Shown here: in pieces, positions 10,413 through 22,676 of the stretch
Position numbering within the stretch: the first letter of the stretch is position 1
How the letters are laid out: each line of letters begins with the position of its first letter
Assembly (NCBI GenBank): GCA_021186555.1
Contig: JAJKFL010000011.1
Span: 2,283,501-2,347,500, forward strand
DNA: 64,000 bases
Direction of reading: 5' to 3'
Source of the DNA: Reticulitermes speratus
Lineage: Eukaryota > Arthropoda > Insecta > Blattodea > Rhinotermitidae
Notes under the pieces: generated by a model
The model's database searches: none
Seen by the model: the letters and a program-made list of their open reading frames with translations, nothing else
What the model was told of the DNA's origin: nothing
Program-made: the position numbers and the translations under genes

Positions 10413-11689
10413 TACATTCGTTACTGCGCTCCCCTGAAGCGTCATGTCGATTCTCCGACCAAAAACTTGCTTCGAACGGTCGCTTTAGACAAGCCTGAAA
10501 CACATTTTATGGCCCACACACTGTTTGTACAAGCCTTACGGTTTTCGGGATAATTAAACAAAAGGGAGTTTTGTGCTGTGTCATTCATAAACGCCTTGCC
10601 ACTGTTTGTCCTCTCCCTACCCTTACTTTACAAGAAAACTTCAAAAGCCGGTACCGTTTGCAAATCAAAATCTAGACGCAGTAACGAGTCCGAATACGAC
10701 AGTATTGTTATACTGTACATTTTTTAAATTTTATTCGGGTGCACAACGTCTTGAACACGAAGTTGAAGACCCATTTTAACCTAATTTATGAATTTAGAGT
10801 TTAGGGAAATTATATCTAGGCCTGATATAGTATTTATTGCATATAGAAACCTGAACATGTAGGGTCAATATATCTTGTACGATCTTCGTCACAGTGGAAT
10901 TGTGTTCGACTCTGTCAATTGTATATTTCATGTAAAATATGTTTCGGAAGTGAACTCTACTTCCCTGTTCAGGTAATTTTTTTGTCACTGGACTGAACAG
11001 ACGTGTCTTAGTAATTTTATCTGATCGTTTAATAGCAACGGTAAGGATTGAACCCGTAACCCTAAAATATCGTACATTGGTAGTAAACGCTATTCAAAGG
11101 ATCCAGGTTTCGATATCAATCGCTCCCACTAATGTAGAAGCTATAACGTTACTGAAACTAACATTACATACGGAGAATAGAAAGTAAGTACAACTTTTCA
11201 CGTCATAGTTGGCAGTACTACCCATAATAAAAACATACGAGTAATCTGTACTGCTAGTGATGTCAACATAGTTTCATATAATGTGGCACTGTGTGGTGGC
11301 GCATGCGCAGTCCTTTCTTCCCTTTGCCGTTTCCAGAAACATTCTACGTGATCAGACGGTAGTCAGATTTGACCGCGTCAACGGTGTCTAAGTTGATTCT
11401 CTGAACGTGGTGTCATCACATTCTTTCCAAATCAAGTGTTTCGACTGTGGTTGCGAGGTTAGCTCTCGGGAACCTGTCCGATGCGCCTGAGTAAGCTTTC
11501 TCTGTATTCTGTGAGGTCGTATGTTCTGTCAGTTCGCAAGCCGTGAAGGTAGGTGGCTAACATTTTGTATTTGGGGTTGCGTTAAAATTATATTACTTTA
11601 TGGTCACATTCTTGTTTACATTTTAACATTCTGAGTCTCGGGCGTTGTTTTATTTATTCGTTTATGGTCATTTTGATGCTCGGGATGTT
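10413..11689. other. Unassigned spacer
   Basis: No recognised element except a weak minus-strand tRNA-like patch at about 11040-11110 (complement contains GGGTTCAATCC), too decayed to name. The rest is ordinary AT-rich sequence. Confidence 0.35.
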
Positions 11690-12240
11690 ATTATGTTAGT
11701 ATGTTATTAAAGTTATATATATATTATTTATTATATATATTTTATATATATTATGTTAGTATGTTATTAAATTTTATATATATATATTATATTATATATT
11801 ATTATATATATTATATATATATTATGTTAGTATGTTATTAAAGTTATATATATTATATATATTATATATATATTATGTTAGTATGTTATTAAAGTTATAT
11901 ATATATATTATATATATATTATGTTAGTATGTTATTAAAGTTATATATATATATTATTATATATATTATTTATGTTATGTTATTAAAGTTATATATTATA
12001 TTATATATTATTATATTATATTATGTTAGTATGTTATTAAAGTTTATATATATATTATTATATTTATTATACATATTATGTTAGTATGTTTATTAAAGTT
12101 ATATATAATATATATTATATATATTATTGTTAGTATGTTATTAAAGTTATATATATATATTATTATATATGTTATATATTATATAATTATATATTATATA
12201 TATTATGTTAGTATGTTTGTGTACATTATATATATATATG
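11690..12240 (+). repeat. AT-rich tandem repeat with tatgttagtatgttattaaag core
   Basis: About ten units of 45-70 bases, each with the core atgttagtatgttattaaa followed by a variable (TA)n/(TTA)n tract. The (TA) part varies strongly between units while the core is kept, the usual look of a microsatellite embedded in a minisatellite. Confidence 0.85.
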
Positions 12241-12976
12241 TGTGTGTCTTCTTGCTTTCTACCCGCTGCCATGTATTATGTTCATTTTTCCCACAGAAAT
12301 TATATTACAAGACAGTAGATCCAAATTTCTAGAAATTTATTTTGTGCGTTTAGGAAATAAAAATATTTGCTGTCTTTTTAATACATTCTCTAAAATACCT
12401 GTTTTATTTCACACAAAGTGCCCTTTATTTAACAAATTTATCTCTTTTCATTCAAAAAAAAATATTTTTTGAAAGCTTGCGCTAAAAGTTAAATATCTCC
12501 CCCCCCCCGAGAAACCTTGGTACAGCTTGCCCCAGGATTGGGCAATTAATCTGGGGTGTAAAGGGTTAAGTTGATAGCGTATGTGACGTAAACTCGATAA
12601 GAAAGCATGGAGGGCGTACATTTTTTTTCTCGTGAATACTTTTGCTTTGTTACCTTTGGTAAATTGTGGAACAAGACTTCTTCTTATATTCAGGTAAAAA
12701 CTGTACTTCAGAACAGACAGTTTAATCAGGGAATTGTTAATTGTACCCTGTATATTTCATATATTTATGATAAAAACTTAATTTATTATATTACCGAGCT
12801 AAGAGACTAAGGCCGAACATCCATAGTTTAACTTAGCCCACTTGTATCGTGACATCAGTCTGTTCTTACCCGGGCCTCCATGCCGATAACCACTTGCTGT
12901 AACTCTGGTTGTGCCTGGCGATTTATGGAGTAGGTTAATTACAAAATTAATAAAATTGCGTGGTCAATGCGTAACA
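12241..12976. other. Unassigned spacer
   Basis: Contains C- and A-runs and short frames at 12242-12472 and 12607-12810 with no recognisable family. Confidence 0.35.
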
Positions 12977-13415
12977 TTTGTCTCGAAATTTTTTTTTTTT
13001 TTAGTCGTCCTCTTCTACCTACTCCGGTTTCCCGTTTCAGTGTCGAGGTTTTAATTCCTTTTGATCACACTGAGAGACACACCACAGTCGGTAGGACTCC
13101 TCTGGACGAGGGATCGGCTCGTCGCAGAGACCTCTACCTGACAACAACACATAACACTCACAAGAGACAAACATCCATGCCCCCGCTGGGATTTTTTTTT
13201 TTTTTACTAATTCCTGGTTTTCCCCTTTGATCCATTTTTGTTCTGTATTATCCTTTTTCGTCCTTTCATGTCACTTACGGTCCACAACCGTCTTTTTATA
13301 ACACAACACAAACATCCATGCCCCCCGGCGGGATTCGAACCCACGATCCTAGTAAGCGAGCGGCCGAAGACCCACGCCTTAGACCGCGACGGCCACTGAG
13401 ATCGGCTTTGTCTCG
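12977..13415 (-). mobile_element. SINE-A, minus strand, with internal insertion or partial duplication
   Basis: The outer flanks share tttgtctcgaa (12977-12987 and about 13404-13414). From left: poly-T, a variant tail, the gacacaccacagtcggtaggactcc block, the acaaacatccatgccccc block, then a second poly-T with about 100 foreign bases, a second acaaacatccatgccccc block (about 13308-13327), the B-box complement (ggattcgaaccc) and the head. The repeated block on both sides of the inner poly-T suggests a second retroposed piece inserted inside the first SINE and creating a target duplication. Confidence 0.75.
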
Positions 13416-13857
13416 AATATAGCTGTCTATTTCTAAACACGACATTTGCAACTCACAAGTAACAACATACGTAGCCATTGTCGCACGCTTAAGACACAAA
13501 ACGTTAAATTGGGCTCGGATTGTGAGACAAACGAACATAGACATTAGGCGGCCAGTGTCGGTCAGTTTAAACCAGTGGCGCCTGGTGTGACACGTGACTT
13601 AGTGCCCTCGCCAAAGAAATCATGCTTTATGTGCAACTGGGACAGCTCTTGCTCTGAGTACTTCGCTTTCCTCAGTCACTATCATTCCATTTATGCTCCA
13701 TATTTATTCTCATCTACAATCGACGCTGCATGAACTTGGCTATTGACAGCGGCCTTTAATAAACACATCTCTCTATAAACATTTAAAAAAATAGCCTATT
13801 ATTTTATTTTCCTTTACAAGTTTTTTCTTCCCCTGTATTTAAGCACACCAGCTGGAA
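13416..13857. other. Unassigned spacer
   Basis: No recognised gene or repeat. A CAGTGGCGCC string at about 13573 resembles a hAT end, but no partner end was found. Confidence 0.35.
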
Positions 13858-14453
13858 CAGGGCCATCACGTCTGCTGTTTATCCTGTAGTTTCCTACCCG
13901 CTATCCTGACAGCATGCCAATCACGTCTGCTGTTTATCCTGTAGTTTCTACCGCTATCCTGACAGGCAGTGCCATCACGTCTGCATGTTATCCTGTAGTT
14001 TCCTACCCGCTATCCTGACAGGCATTGCCATCACGTCTGCTTTTATCCTGATTTCCTACCCGCTATCCTGACAGGCAAGTGCCATCACGTCTGCTGTTAA
14101 TCTGAGTTCTACCCTATCCTGACAGCAGTGCCATCACGTCTGCTTTTCGTAGTTCCTACCCGCTTTGACAGCATGCCATCACGTCTGCTGTTTATCCCTG
14201 TAGTTTCCTACCCGCTATCCTGACAGGCAGTGCATACTCTGCGTTTATCCTGTATTTCTACCCGCACCCTGACAGCAGTGCCATCACGTCTGCTGTTTAT
14301 CCTGTAGTTTCCTACCCGCTATCCTGACAGGCAGTGCCATCACGTCTGCTGTTTATCCTGTAGTTTCCTACCCGCTATCCTGACAGGCAGTGCCATCACG
14401 TCTGCTGTTTATCCTGTAGTTTCCTACCCGCTATCCTGACAGGCAGTGCCATT
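13858..14453 (+). repeat. 56-bp minisatellite, about 11 copies
   Basis: Unit ccatcacgtctgctgtttat ... cctacccgctatcctgacaggcagtg. The last three copies (from 14281) are exactly 56 bases apart, but earlier copies are riddled with one- to several-base deletions (for example around 14100-14170 and 14230-14280). Such scattered losses within one array look like uncorrected long-read errors as much as biology. Confidence 0.9.
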
Positions 14454-14518
14454 CCTGCCGGTTTATTTTTCCAATCCTCTCATATTTGAAGTTGTGTTGG
14501 ATAAGTACATACATCGTC

Positions 14519-14814
14519 CACTAGGAAGATCTAGGCAAAGATTTTTTTTTTGTATGGCTCGACAGCCCTATATGGGCCTGGGCCTCCTCGTTTCGTCGAG
14601 GTTTCATGGTCACACACTTTAGACACACCACAGTCGGTAGGACTCCTCTGTACGAGGATCAGCCCGTCGCAGAGACCTCTACCTGACAACACACAACACT
14701 CACAACAGACAGACATCATGCCGCCGGTGGGATTCGAACCCACGATCCAGTAAGCGAGCGGTCGAAGACCCACGCCTTAGACCGCACGTCCACTAGGAAG
14801 ATCTAGGCAAAGAT
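14519..14814 (-). mobile_element. SINE-A, full length, inserted in LINE remnant
   Basis: Body 14543-14790, minus strand, from poly-T through tggctcgacagccc, the tcggtaggactcc block, the B-box complement (ggattcgaaccc) to the head. A perfect 24-base direct duplication (14519-14542 and 14791-14814), extendable by up to 4 bases, flanks it. It lies in LINE coding sequence, so the LINE piece was present first. Confidence 0.9.
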
Positions 14815-14913
14815 GGGAGGACAATATTAAAGTGAATCGTGAAGAAAGAATGGGCTGGCGTGGGCGGAGCTTATCTGGCGCAGAGTAGGGACGAGTGGCG
14901 GGCACCTGTGAAC

Positions 14914-15168
14914 ATGGTAATTAAGTTCACGTTATATTCACCGTGCATTTTTGTACAATTGAGTAACTCACACCAACAAATACACCAAAACAAGTTTGTC
15001 ACTGTTCTGATGTAACAAAGTACATCGGTCTATGTACAAACTCCAACGACCCCCCTGACGATGGCAATATAGAAGTGTCGAAATGCGTATTGGGGTAATC
15101 TTTTAATAAAGAAATCAGTGACAAACGTGTTTTGGTGCATTTGTTGGTGTGAGTTAGTCGATGGTAAT
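14914..15168. mobile_element. Palindromic element P2, copy 1 (short form)
   Basis: Body 14922-15160, flanked by the 8-bp duplication atggtaat (14914-14921 and 15161-15168) inside LINE coding sequence. The ends contain ctcacaccaacaaa and its complement, and the left end carries an extra ttcacgttatattcaccgtg piece seen also at the right end of 45541-46052. One arm keeps the hairpin module (15054-15087, plus); the other arm lost it. No coding sequence. Confidence 0.8.
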
Positions 15169-15240
15169 GAAGCTTCGAGTTCCATACAATGCGATGAATT
15201 TATTGGCTAGCTGAGTAACTATTAGATTATCAAGATGGAC

Positions 15241-15960
15241 CTACTTAGTCATCTTCGACATTATGTAACTTCATAGTGATTAAATGTCCTAAAATATGTA
15301 ATTAAGCAATCATTTATATTTCACTTCACCATACATATCGTGCCAGTTGATACAGCGTTGTTAAATAATCCATGAAGACGGCTTTATATTACCCATGTTA
15401 GACATTATGTGCTTTTAATTGAAGTCTTAAAAGGGGCAGATCTCTGTGTTTCTTACATTTTTGCTTTTTATGTAAGGTTTTTAAATTCAGTCTCATAAAT
15501 TGTCAATTACGCAAGGTGAGATCTGAAGCCGTGACTTGAGTTTGCAATGCGCGATGTCTGGTGCAGATAAAGACGTGGGAGTCTGGTGTCTGAGTCACCG
15601 CACGACACGCCCTGCTCCTGTTACAAACCGATTAACTCTTTCGCATCACGGACCAGAAACTAATGTCTTTCTGCCGTTACGAAATTCCTAATTCTCAGGT
15701 CTAGCTACAGAACTGGCCACTTTTTATTTTGTAGTGAAAAACAATTATGTACTCGCATGTAGGTATTTGGTAGCGAAGAAACTGACAATGTAGCTGATAC
15801 GTACAGCAGATGCCGGCTGCTTCATGGGTCTACAAAGGGAAGGAAGTAAACCACTGCTCACTGCTTTCCTTATTTATAAGGAAAGTTTGACTTTGTATCA
15901 TGTTCGAAAGCCTTTTCCGTTTTTGAAGTAATTAACTGATTATCATGAAACATTGTGTGG
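15241..15960. other. Unassigned spacer
   Basis: No recognised gene or element. A cagcgttgttaaataa-like string at about 15352 recurs at 48200 and 57830 beside a CGAAACGT motif, hinting at another decayed relative of the hairpin-carrying repeats. Confidence 0.35.
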
Positions 15961-16374
15961 TTAACATGCCTCTACAGCAGTGGTTAACATGCCTCTACAG
16001 CAGTGGTTAACATGCCTCTACAGAAGTGGTTAACATACCTCTAGAGCAGTGGTTAACATGCCTCTAGAGCAGTGGTTAACATACCTCTAGAGCAGGGGTT
16101 AACATACCTCTAGAGCAGTGGTTAACATGCCTCTAGAGAAGTGGTTAACATACCTCTAGAGCAGTGGTTAACATACATCTAGAGCAGTGGTTAACATGCC
16201 TCTAGAGCAGTGGTTAACATACATCTAGAGCAGTGGTTAACATACATCTAGAGCAGTGTTTAACATACATCTAGAGCAGTGGTTAACATGCCTCTAGAGC
16301 AGTGGTTAACATGCCTCTAGAGCAGTGGTTGACATGCCTCTAGAGCAGTGGTTAACATGCCTCTAGAGCAGTGG
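15961..16374 (+). repeat. 23-bp minisatellite, 18 copies, built on a hAT terminus
   Basis: Unit ttaacatgcctctagagcagtgg repeated every 23 bases (15961, 15984 ... 16352). Each unit contains the 8-mer ctctagag followed by cagtggtt, which are the presumed target duplication and first eight bases of the hAT element starting at 16369. Early units read ctctacag, later ones ctctagag. Confidence 0.9.
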
Positions 16375-16871
16375 TTCCCAAAGTATGCTCCGCAGATCCC
16401 AAGGGACCCGCGACCAGTTCCCAGGGGATCCGTGGATACATTTCTGTAATGGCTACTTTGAAGTTTACTAATTTTTTAAATTAAAAGAATAATGTTTTGT
16501 TAAAATAATCGCGAAATGTATTTAATTGGCGACATGTTCGCATTACCGTTAGAATACCTAATTAAGAAACCCCCTGTACCCACGAAGCGAGCGACAATCA
16601 GTTTAATTAAGGTCAAATCATGAAATGCATTGTTACGTGTGCTACTGGTCTGTGTTTGTAGCTGTGTGATTACAAAATGTGTTGCGTGTGGACGCAGAAA
16701 GAAAAAATGCGCGTTAAATTAGCAAACTCGCATTGTTGAGGCTGCTGCAGACTTTAGTAACCTCTGGCTGTGACTTCCATCACCACTGACCACCAGTTCA
16801 GTTTAGTGTAGTTCAGTTCGTGTAGCGTTAGAATATTTGGCCTACAAGGGAAGTAAAGCAGTTTCTTTATT

Positions 16872-17118
16872 AGCCGTAGAAAGGTAAAGCAATCCCTTGA
16901 CAGACCCTGAGGGTTCCAGGAGGTTGAGGCTCCCAGATTTCAAGACAATCGGCATATGAAGGTGGTAAGTTTGTCAGCCATACGCACCCGCCGCCTTTAC
17001 TGGTACTCATTTCTGTTAGAGGCTGAGTCGACCCCAGGTCCATCGGGAATCGAACCCGCGACCTTCCGGCTTGTAGCGTAGTGCCACAACCAACTGCGCC
17101 AACGCGTGCCCGCAGAGA
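16872..17118 (-). mobile_element. SINE-C, copy 2, minus strand
   Basis: Reverse complement of the element at 8636-8938: aggtaaagcaatccctt at the left, the gaggctgagtcgacccca block, the B-box complement (gggaatcgaacccgcg) and the head complement ccaactgcgccaacgcgtgc at the right. No clear target duplication. It lies between the hAT left end and the first transposase codons. Confidence 0.8.
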
Positions 17119-17385
17119 TGTTAGATTGTCAGGGTGTTATGGTGTTATGGTGAAACGTTCAAAAAGTGATAATGAAAATGCGTGAGGCTTCCTACAGAGT
17201 GGGTTACCGTATGTGCTGTGGAAATGGCAACTTGTGTGCTTGATGAGCAGTCGAAAAATAAACTTGAAACAGTTCAGTTATCTAATAATAATGTTAACCT
17301 CCGCATTCAAGATGTGTCAGCAGATATTTAAAAAAAACAATTGGTGTCCGACTTAAATCCAGCTTTGTATTTTCTTTGAAGTTGA

Positions 17386-17923
<538 letters not shown>

Positions 17924-18085
17924 AAATTGGAAGGGGGCATGGACTGGATTGGTCTGTCTCAGGATAGGGACAGGTTGCGGGCTGTTGTGAGTGCGGTAAT
18001 GAACCTTTGGGTTCCATAAAACGCGGGGAATATCTTGACTAGCTGAGGAACTGTTAGCTTCTCAAGAAGGACTGTGCTGCATGGA

Positions 18086-18109
18086 GTTAGTTAGTTAGTT
18101 AGTTAGTTA
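18086..18109 (+). repeat. (TTAG)n tail of LINE
   Basis: About five and a half ttag units directly after the LINE 3' end, overlapping the start of the right target duplication. It takes the place of a poly-A tail. Confidence 0.9.
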
Positions 18110-19105
18110 TGTGATATAGCACGAAATCAGTTGGTCACAGTGTGTTGTGTGCACTGATGGGAGAAGAGCAAAGACAGGAAACAGGCGGGGTGGTGGCGCC
18201 TATCAAAATGTTGACGCCGTCTTGTTTTGTAGTCACTGTTTGCTCCATCGACAAGCGCTATTTGCCAAAACTGTGGAAAGAGACCTAAAAATTGTGTTGG
18301 ATGATGCTGTGAAGATAGTGAATGGATTTAAATTTAGGCCATTTAATGCCAAAGTGTTTCAGTTACTTTGCAAAGAAATGTGCAGTGAACACAAAACGTT
18401 GCTGCTTCACACAAAAATAAGGTGGTTGTCTAGGGGGAAGTTTCGTGTTAGGGTTTTTTAACTTCGCTCGGAAATGTAATCTTTTTTTGATTGATCGCCG
18501 TTTTATCTGTCTCACTATTTGGTTGGTACGCCTTGGCTGCAGATATTGCATACTTAGCAGACATTTTTACAAGCAATAATAAGCTAAATGTCTCATGTCA
18601 AGGAAAGATCATGTCGATATTCACAAGAAGGAACAGAATTGCTTTCTTTCAACTTAAACTTGAATTTTGGGAGAGGTGTGTAGAAAAAGCAGTGCGAATG
18701 CTTTCCAAATCTAAGTGACTTTTTGATAGAAACAGAATCTAGTCTAAAAGAAACTATTTATGATATCATCGTACAACATTTAAATGGTTTGTAAACAGGC
18801 GTTTCGGAAGTACTTTTTATCTTCTACCGATGACGCTGCTTGTCGAAAGGCAGTTTTTTTTCTTATTAAAGTTGTCGGGCCCATTTTCCGCTGTACCTTC
18901 CTCTACTCACAAAACTTTTCACCACGCTCAATGTAATCTACCATTAATTTACTTAAATTTGCCATCTGACGTGTTTCAGTTCCTTCCGGAATCATTTTTA
19001 GTGGTTGCGTTAGCAACCTAGAGAAGCTGTTGACTGAACAGTTATGTTTACGTGTTGTCGTAAATTCAGTTACCTTTTAAGACTACTTATTAAAACATCA
19101 CCTTA

Positions 19106-19542
19106 TATTAGTCTATGTCGACCTCGGTGGACTAGTGGTAAGCGTGCTCGCCACTGGACCCAAGGTTCGCGGGTTCGATCCCGACCGAGGTCGATAGATT
19201 TTTAAGGGTGATAAAAATCCGGAGCATCACTTCCTTCGAAGGGGAAGTAAAGCCGTCGGTCCCATGTCGTAGATTTACGGCATGTAAAAGAACCTTCGGG
19301 CATGAAGAAGAACCAGTAATGTCCGTAAGCTAAATTCAAGCTGCCATTTCTCACCCAAGTCTCCTGACTGACTGCCAGATGGCTCTGGCATTCACATCAG
19401 GATCGAGTCGAAAAGCGCGGCCAGTCAGCCGGTCCCTCACTGCCGCAAATGCACAAAGACCTCGGAAAGAGGAGGCCCAAGCCCATATAGGGCTGTCGAG
19501 CCATGGTTATTATTATTATTATTATTATATATATTAGTCTAT
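19106..19542 (+). mobile_element. SINE-B, full length, copy 2
   Basis: Body 19117-19531, same order as copy 1: tRNA-like head (B box GGTTCGATCCC), body, shared 3' tail gcccatatagggctgtcgag, then (TTA)n. It carries about 30 bases absent from copy 1 (ctcctgactgactgccagat region). Target duplication tattagtctat at 19106-19116 and 19532-19542. Confidence 0.9.
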
Positions 19543-20985
19543 AAGAAACCCGTTTATTGGATAAATATTCTCGTAATTCAAAATTTAGCTTCCAGACATT
19601 GGATTGTAGTCGTATAATTGAGGCTTTTTTGTAGCTTGTCTGTAGAATATTTTGATTGCTTTTAAAATGTGATTGAATTTTCGACAGAACATAGGCACAA
19701 TGTTTATTCAGTAATTTCTCTATATTTCTAAAGTATTTACTAAATATTATTTCAGAAGGATTCGAAAAAATGTGGGGTGCCAATGTGACTTAAAAAAAAT
19801 TGTAACCGATGACATTGCATTGACAATTATTTACACGTGGTTATGGGACTATCTGTATAAACTTATACCCACGAGCCTTTACAAAAAAAAATTTTGTTTG
19901 AGACTGAGAAAATTATTCCCCCGTCTCCGTCACACTATAGTCTGTGCAAGAATTCAGACCGGCTCCGGCCGACTGTACCCCCCACGTATATCGCGAGGCA
20001 ATATTTTCTGTACAGACGGTAACTGTGGCAGTGGTAACCATATGACACCGATGATGAGACATCTCCTATATTTTCCATATAGCCAAAGTCTGGCTTTAAA
20101 GAAGACTCGAAACCAAAACTTACTGTTTATTTGAATTTGGTTGCTAGATCTACGTGAAATTAGCAGTAAATTCGCCGACTGGAAAATAGTAAAAATGTTA
20201 ACTGACAGTTCTGGCAGACTTAATGAAGCCTGATATCCGGACTACTGTATACTTGCCCTTGAATACAATTGATATCGCAGTGTTATTTCAGTGGGAGAGC
20301 ACTTAGTACTGTTTATTGATGGCAGAGCGCAGCAGTGCATACTTAATAATGTAACAGTAAAGTCCTGCCTGAGAAAACTGGATCGTAATTAAATATTATA
20401 GGGCGTATCTCATAACAGGGCCCAGAGGAAAAGGGTAATGGCACTTTAGCTGATTTGTTGTTAATATGCCTTTGTCAATTTAAATAAAATAATTTTAAGT
20501 TATTTTATTTACTTACAAAGAATCAAGCAAGGTAGATCAAGGTCATTTTTAAGCTCACTGAATTAGTACATTTGTCATTATGAGTCATCGCACAATGACG
20601 ATTTTTAAATAATTTCTCAAATATTGTTATTTTCAAGTGACCTTTTTTTTTTCTCGCCGTTATTTTGGCACAAAAGAACCTGACCCGGTTCAACTAACTC
20701 GTCTTCAAGAAAAGGGTCGAAGTAGCATCAATATTTGAACACTTATTTTAAATTACTGAAACACGCATTCAATAATTATGTCGGCCATTGTCAATTGTCA
20801 GCTGTGTATTTGATACATACGACGTTTCGGGATTTAACTTTACTCCCTACATGCCCCCCGAAACTTGACGTGTATAAAACATAGGACCTGGGACAATGTA
20901 ATTAAACACTATAATAGTTAGGCAGTGTAACAAATCATTTCCACAATCCTGTAAGAATTATTACGTATTAGACGTATATTTTTCC
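19543..20985. other. Unassigned spacer
   Basis: AT-rich. The frame at 19772-20134 (+) shows no known domain and overlaps one on the other strand. A palindrome-like pair (gtttcgggatttaactttac ... ccccccgaaac) at about 20825-20875 is too weak to call. Confidence 0.35.
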
Positions 20986-21236
20986 CTATGGCTCGACAGC
21001 CCCGAGGGGGCCTAGGCCTCCTCATTTTTTGAGGTTTCACGATCACACATTTTAGACACACCAAAATCGGTAGGACTCCTCTGGACGAGTGATCGGCCCG
21101 TCGTAGAGACCTCTACCTGACAACACACAACACTCACAACAGACAGACATCCATACCCCCGGCGGGATTTGAACCCACAATCGCAGCAAGCGAACGGCCG
21201 TAGACCCACGCCTTAGACCGCACGGCCACTGGGATT
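20986..21236 (-). mobile_element. SINE-A, minus strand
   Basis: Complete in outline: tggctcgacagccc, gggggcctaggcc, the tcggtaggactcctc block, ccggcgggatttgaaccc (B-box complement with one change) and the head complement ccttagaccgcacggccac. No clear target duplication. Confidence 0.85.
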
Positions 21237-21384
21237 GACATGAAATGTATCAGTCTTACAAAACTATTAGTTCCCGAAATATTAACATACACTAAAATGT
21301 TGACATTACGAATTGTCATCAAGACGGATAAACCGACGAACTTACAAGGTTCTGTAGGCAAGTTCAGAACGCACAGCTATTCAA

Positions 21385-21690
21385 AGGGGAGGTGGGTATC
21401 CCAGTCAGTGCAGCGACTAGGCCACGGGCTGGACGACCGAGCAGTCGTGGTTCCTTTCCCTGCACAGGCAAGATACTCGTATTTTCTCCAAAACGTCTAG
21501 ACCGGCTCTGGGGTCCACCCAGCCTCCTATTAAATGGATATTGGTACATTATTCTTGGGGGTAAAGCGGCCAGGCAATGAAGCTGACCGATCATTTCCAT
21601 TTAATGCCAAGGTTCAAATGAGCGGAGCTGTACCTCCACTCCAACAAATGTCTTCATCGCGTGAACAGGGAAGATTTTATCTTTGTTTAT
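21385..21690 (+). mobile_element. SINE-C2, decayed
   Basis: Head block cgactaggccacgggctgg, body block tagaccggctctggggtcc ... cccagcctcctattaaatgg, ggtaaagcggccaggc, and a tail ending gaagattttatctttg. It matches the copies at 28174-28440 and 40325-40600. The B box is poorly kept. Confidence 0.7.
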
Positions 21691-21896
21691 ACAAGACACT
21701 TAAAATTGGTTGCATTCTCAGCGTGAAAATAGTCGATAGAGTGTAAAGCTGCTTGCGCTTTATTACTGATGCATATAGAGGGGAGTGGAGGCACGTGTAC
21801 CCCTACTTGTTTTAACCTTCTGCACTAGATGGGGTGAGTGTTTAACTTGTCCTACACGATCACTGTTCCCTGAAATAATGGATCCCTGATACACAC

Positions 21897-22032
21897 TCGA
21901 CAGCTGGGAGGGCACCAGGTCCGGTCTGATTACCTAGTGCAGAGTGTCTTCAGCGCTGTCGGGGATCGAAACCCTTTCTCCGCCCGTGTAGTCCGTATTC
22001 TAGTCACTGTCCGACAGTGCCCCCTCTGAAAG
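21897..22032 (-). mobile_element. SINE-like tRNA head fragment
   Basis: The complement starts ggggcactgtcggacagtga, continues ctagaatacggactacacgg and contains GGTTTCGATCCCC, a B box. The part beyond reads gaccggacctggtgccctcc. Probably an old SINE piece of a family not otherwise seen here. Confidence 0.5.
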
Positions 22033-22676
22033 TCTTGCTGGTAATATCACAAAGACGGAGTTCCTAGCACTTAGGAGTAACAATTCCTACGAATCATTGG
22101 GCAGCTACCAAGTGACACAAACAAACCCGACTATTTTGTGAACCCTTGTTTCCAAGGCAAGCAAACTGAACAAGAAAATCCACCGTATACCTGTACATAA
22201 GGCCAGCCTGCGTGTCTGTACCGCTTCCTTGGACTGCAAGGGAAATAAATAGGTACAAAAAGAAATGGGTAAAGAAAGTAAGATGTTCGAAAAAAGCTAT
22301 AGTGTTAAAAATTTCAACACGGATCCAATCACAAACAAAATACCATTTGATTAACCGGATCAGAGGCTATTGATCAACACAGAGGGTCTTACTCGTTGCT
22401 CGCTCACGGTTAATCAATGTTGTAATGTGTGAAGTTCGTCTTTTTTTTTTTACATTAAATTCGGTGTGGACGTGTGGTACGTCCTGTGTTAGACTATACC
22501 ATTCCCATGCACTTTGGGTTATTCAAAAACAATGCACGCTCTCGTGTCAGTTATGTAAACTTCACTAGACGATTTCGGTAGTTTATGTACTTTATTGAAT
22601 AACAAAAAATGTTTCCAGTCCCATAGAAGGTATGTCAGGCTTTGCTTTAACCCTTTTAAACCACGACATTAAACTA
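22033..22676. other. Unassigned spacer
   Basis: No recognised gene or element. A 12-base T run lies at about 22440. Confidence 0.35.

Larger units (their letters stand above)
14500..15240 (+). pseudogene. Non-LTR retrotransposon ORF2 C-terminal remnant, twice interrupted
   Basis: A decayed copy of the end of a LINE endonuclease/reverse-transcriptase ORF. PLGRSRQRWEDNIK is encoded at about 14519-14542 plus the repeat of that stretch after the SINE (14791-14840), followed by stop-broken W-AYLAQSR and later VMKLRVP-like codons at 15161-15195 and the LINE 3' end up to about 15240. A SINE-A (14543-14790) and a palindromic element (14922-15160) split it. The intact relative is at 17540-18103. Clade not determined. 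Confidence 0.75.

Noticed and set aside
10104..10553. 149-codon TDTY-repeat frame and cysteine-rich minus frame
   Set aside because: By-products of a 12-bp minisatellite.
13573..13620. Second hAT end (CAGTGGCGCC)
   Set aside because: No matching inverted end or 8-bp duplication was found within reach.
15841..15885. Right end of the hAT element (aaccactgc)
   Set aside because: It lies upstream of the left end in the wrong position and is not followed by ctctagag.
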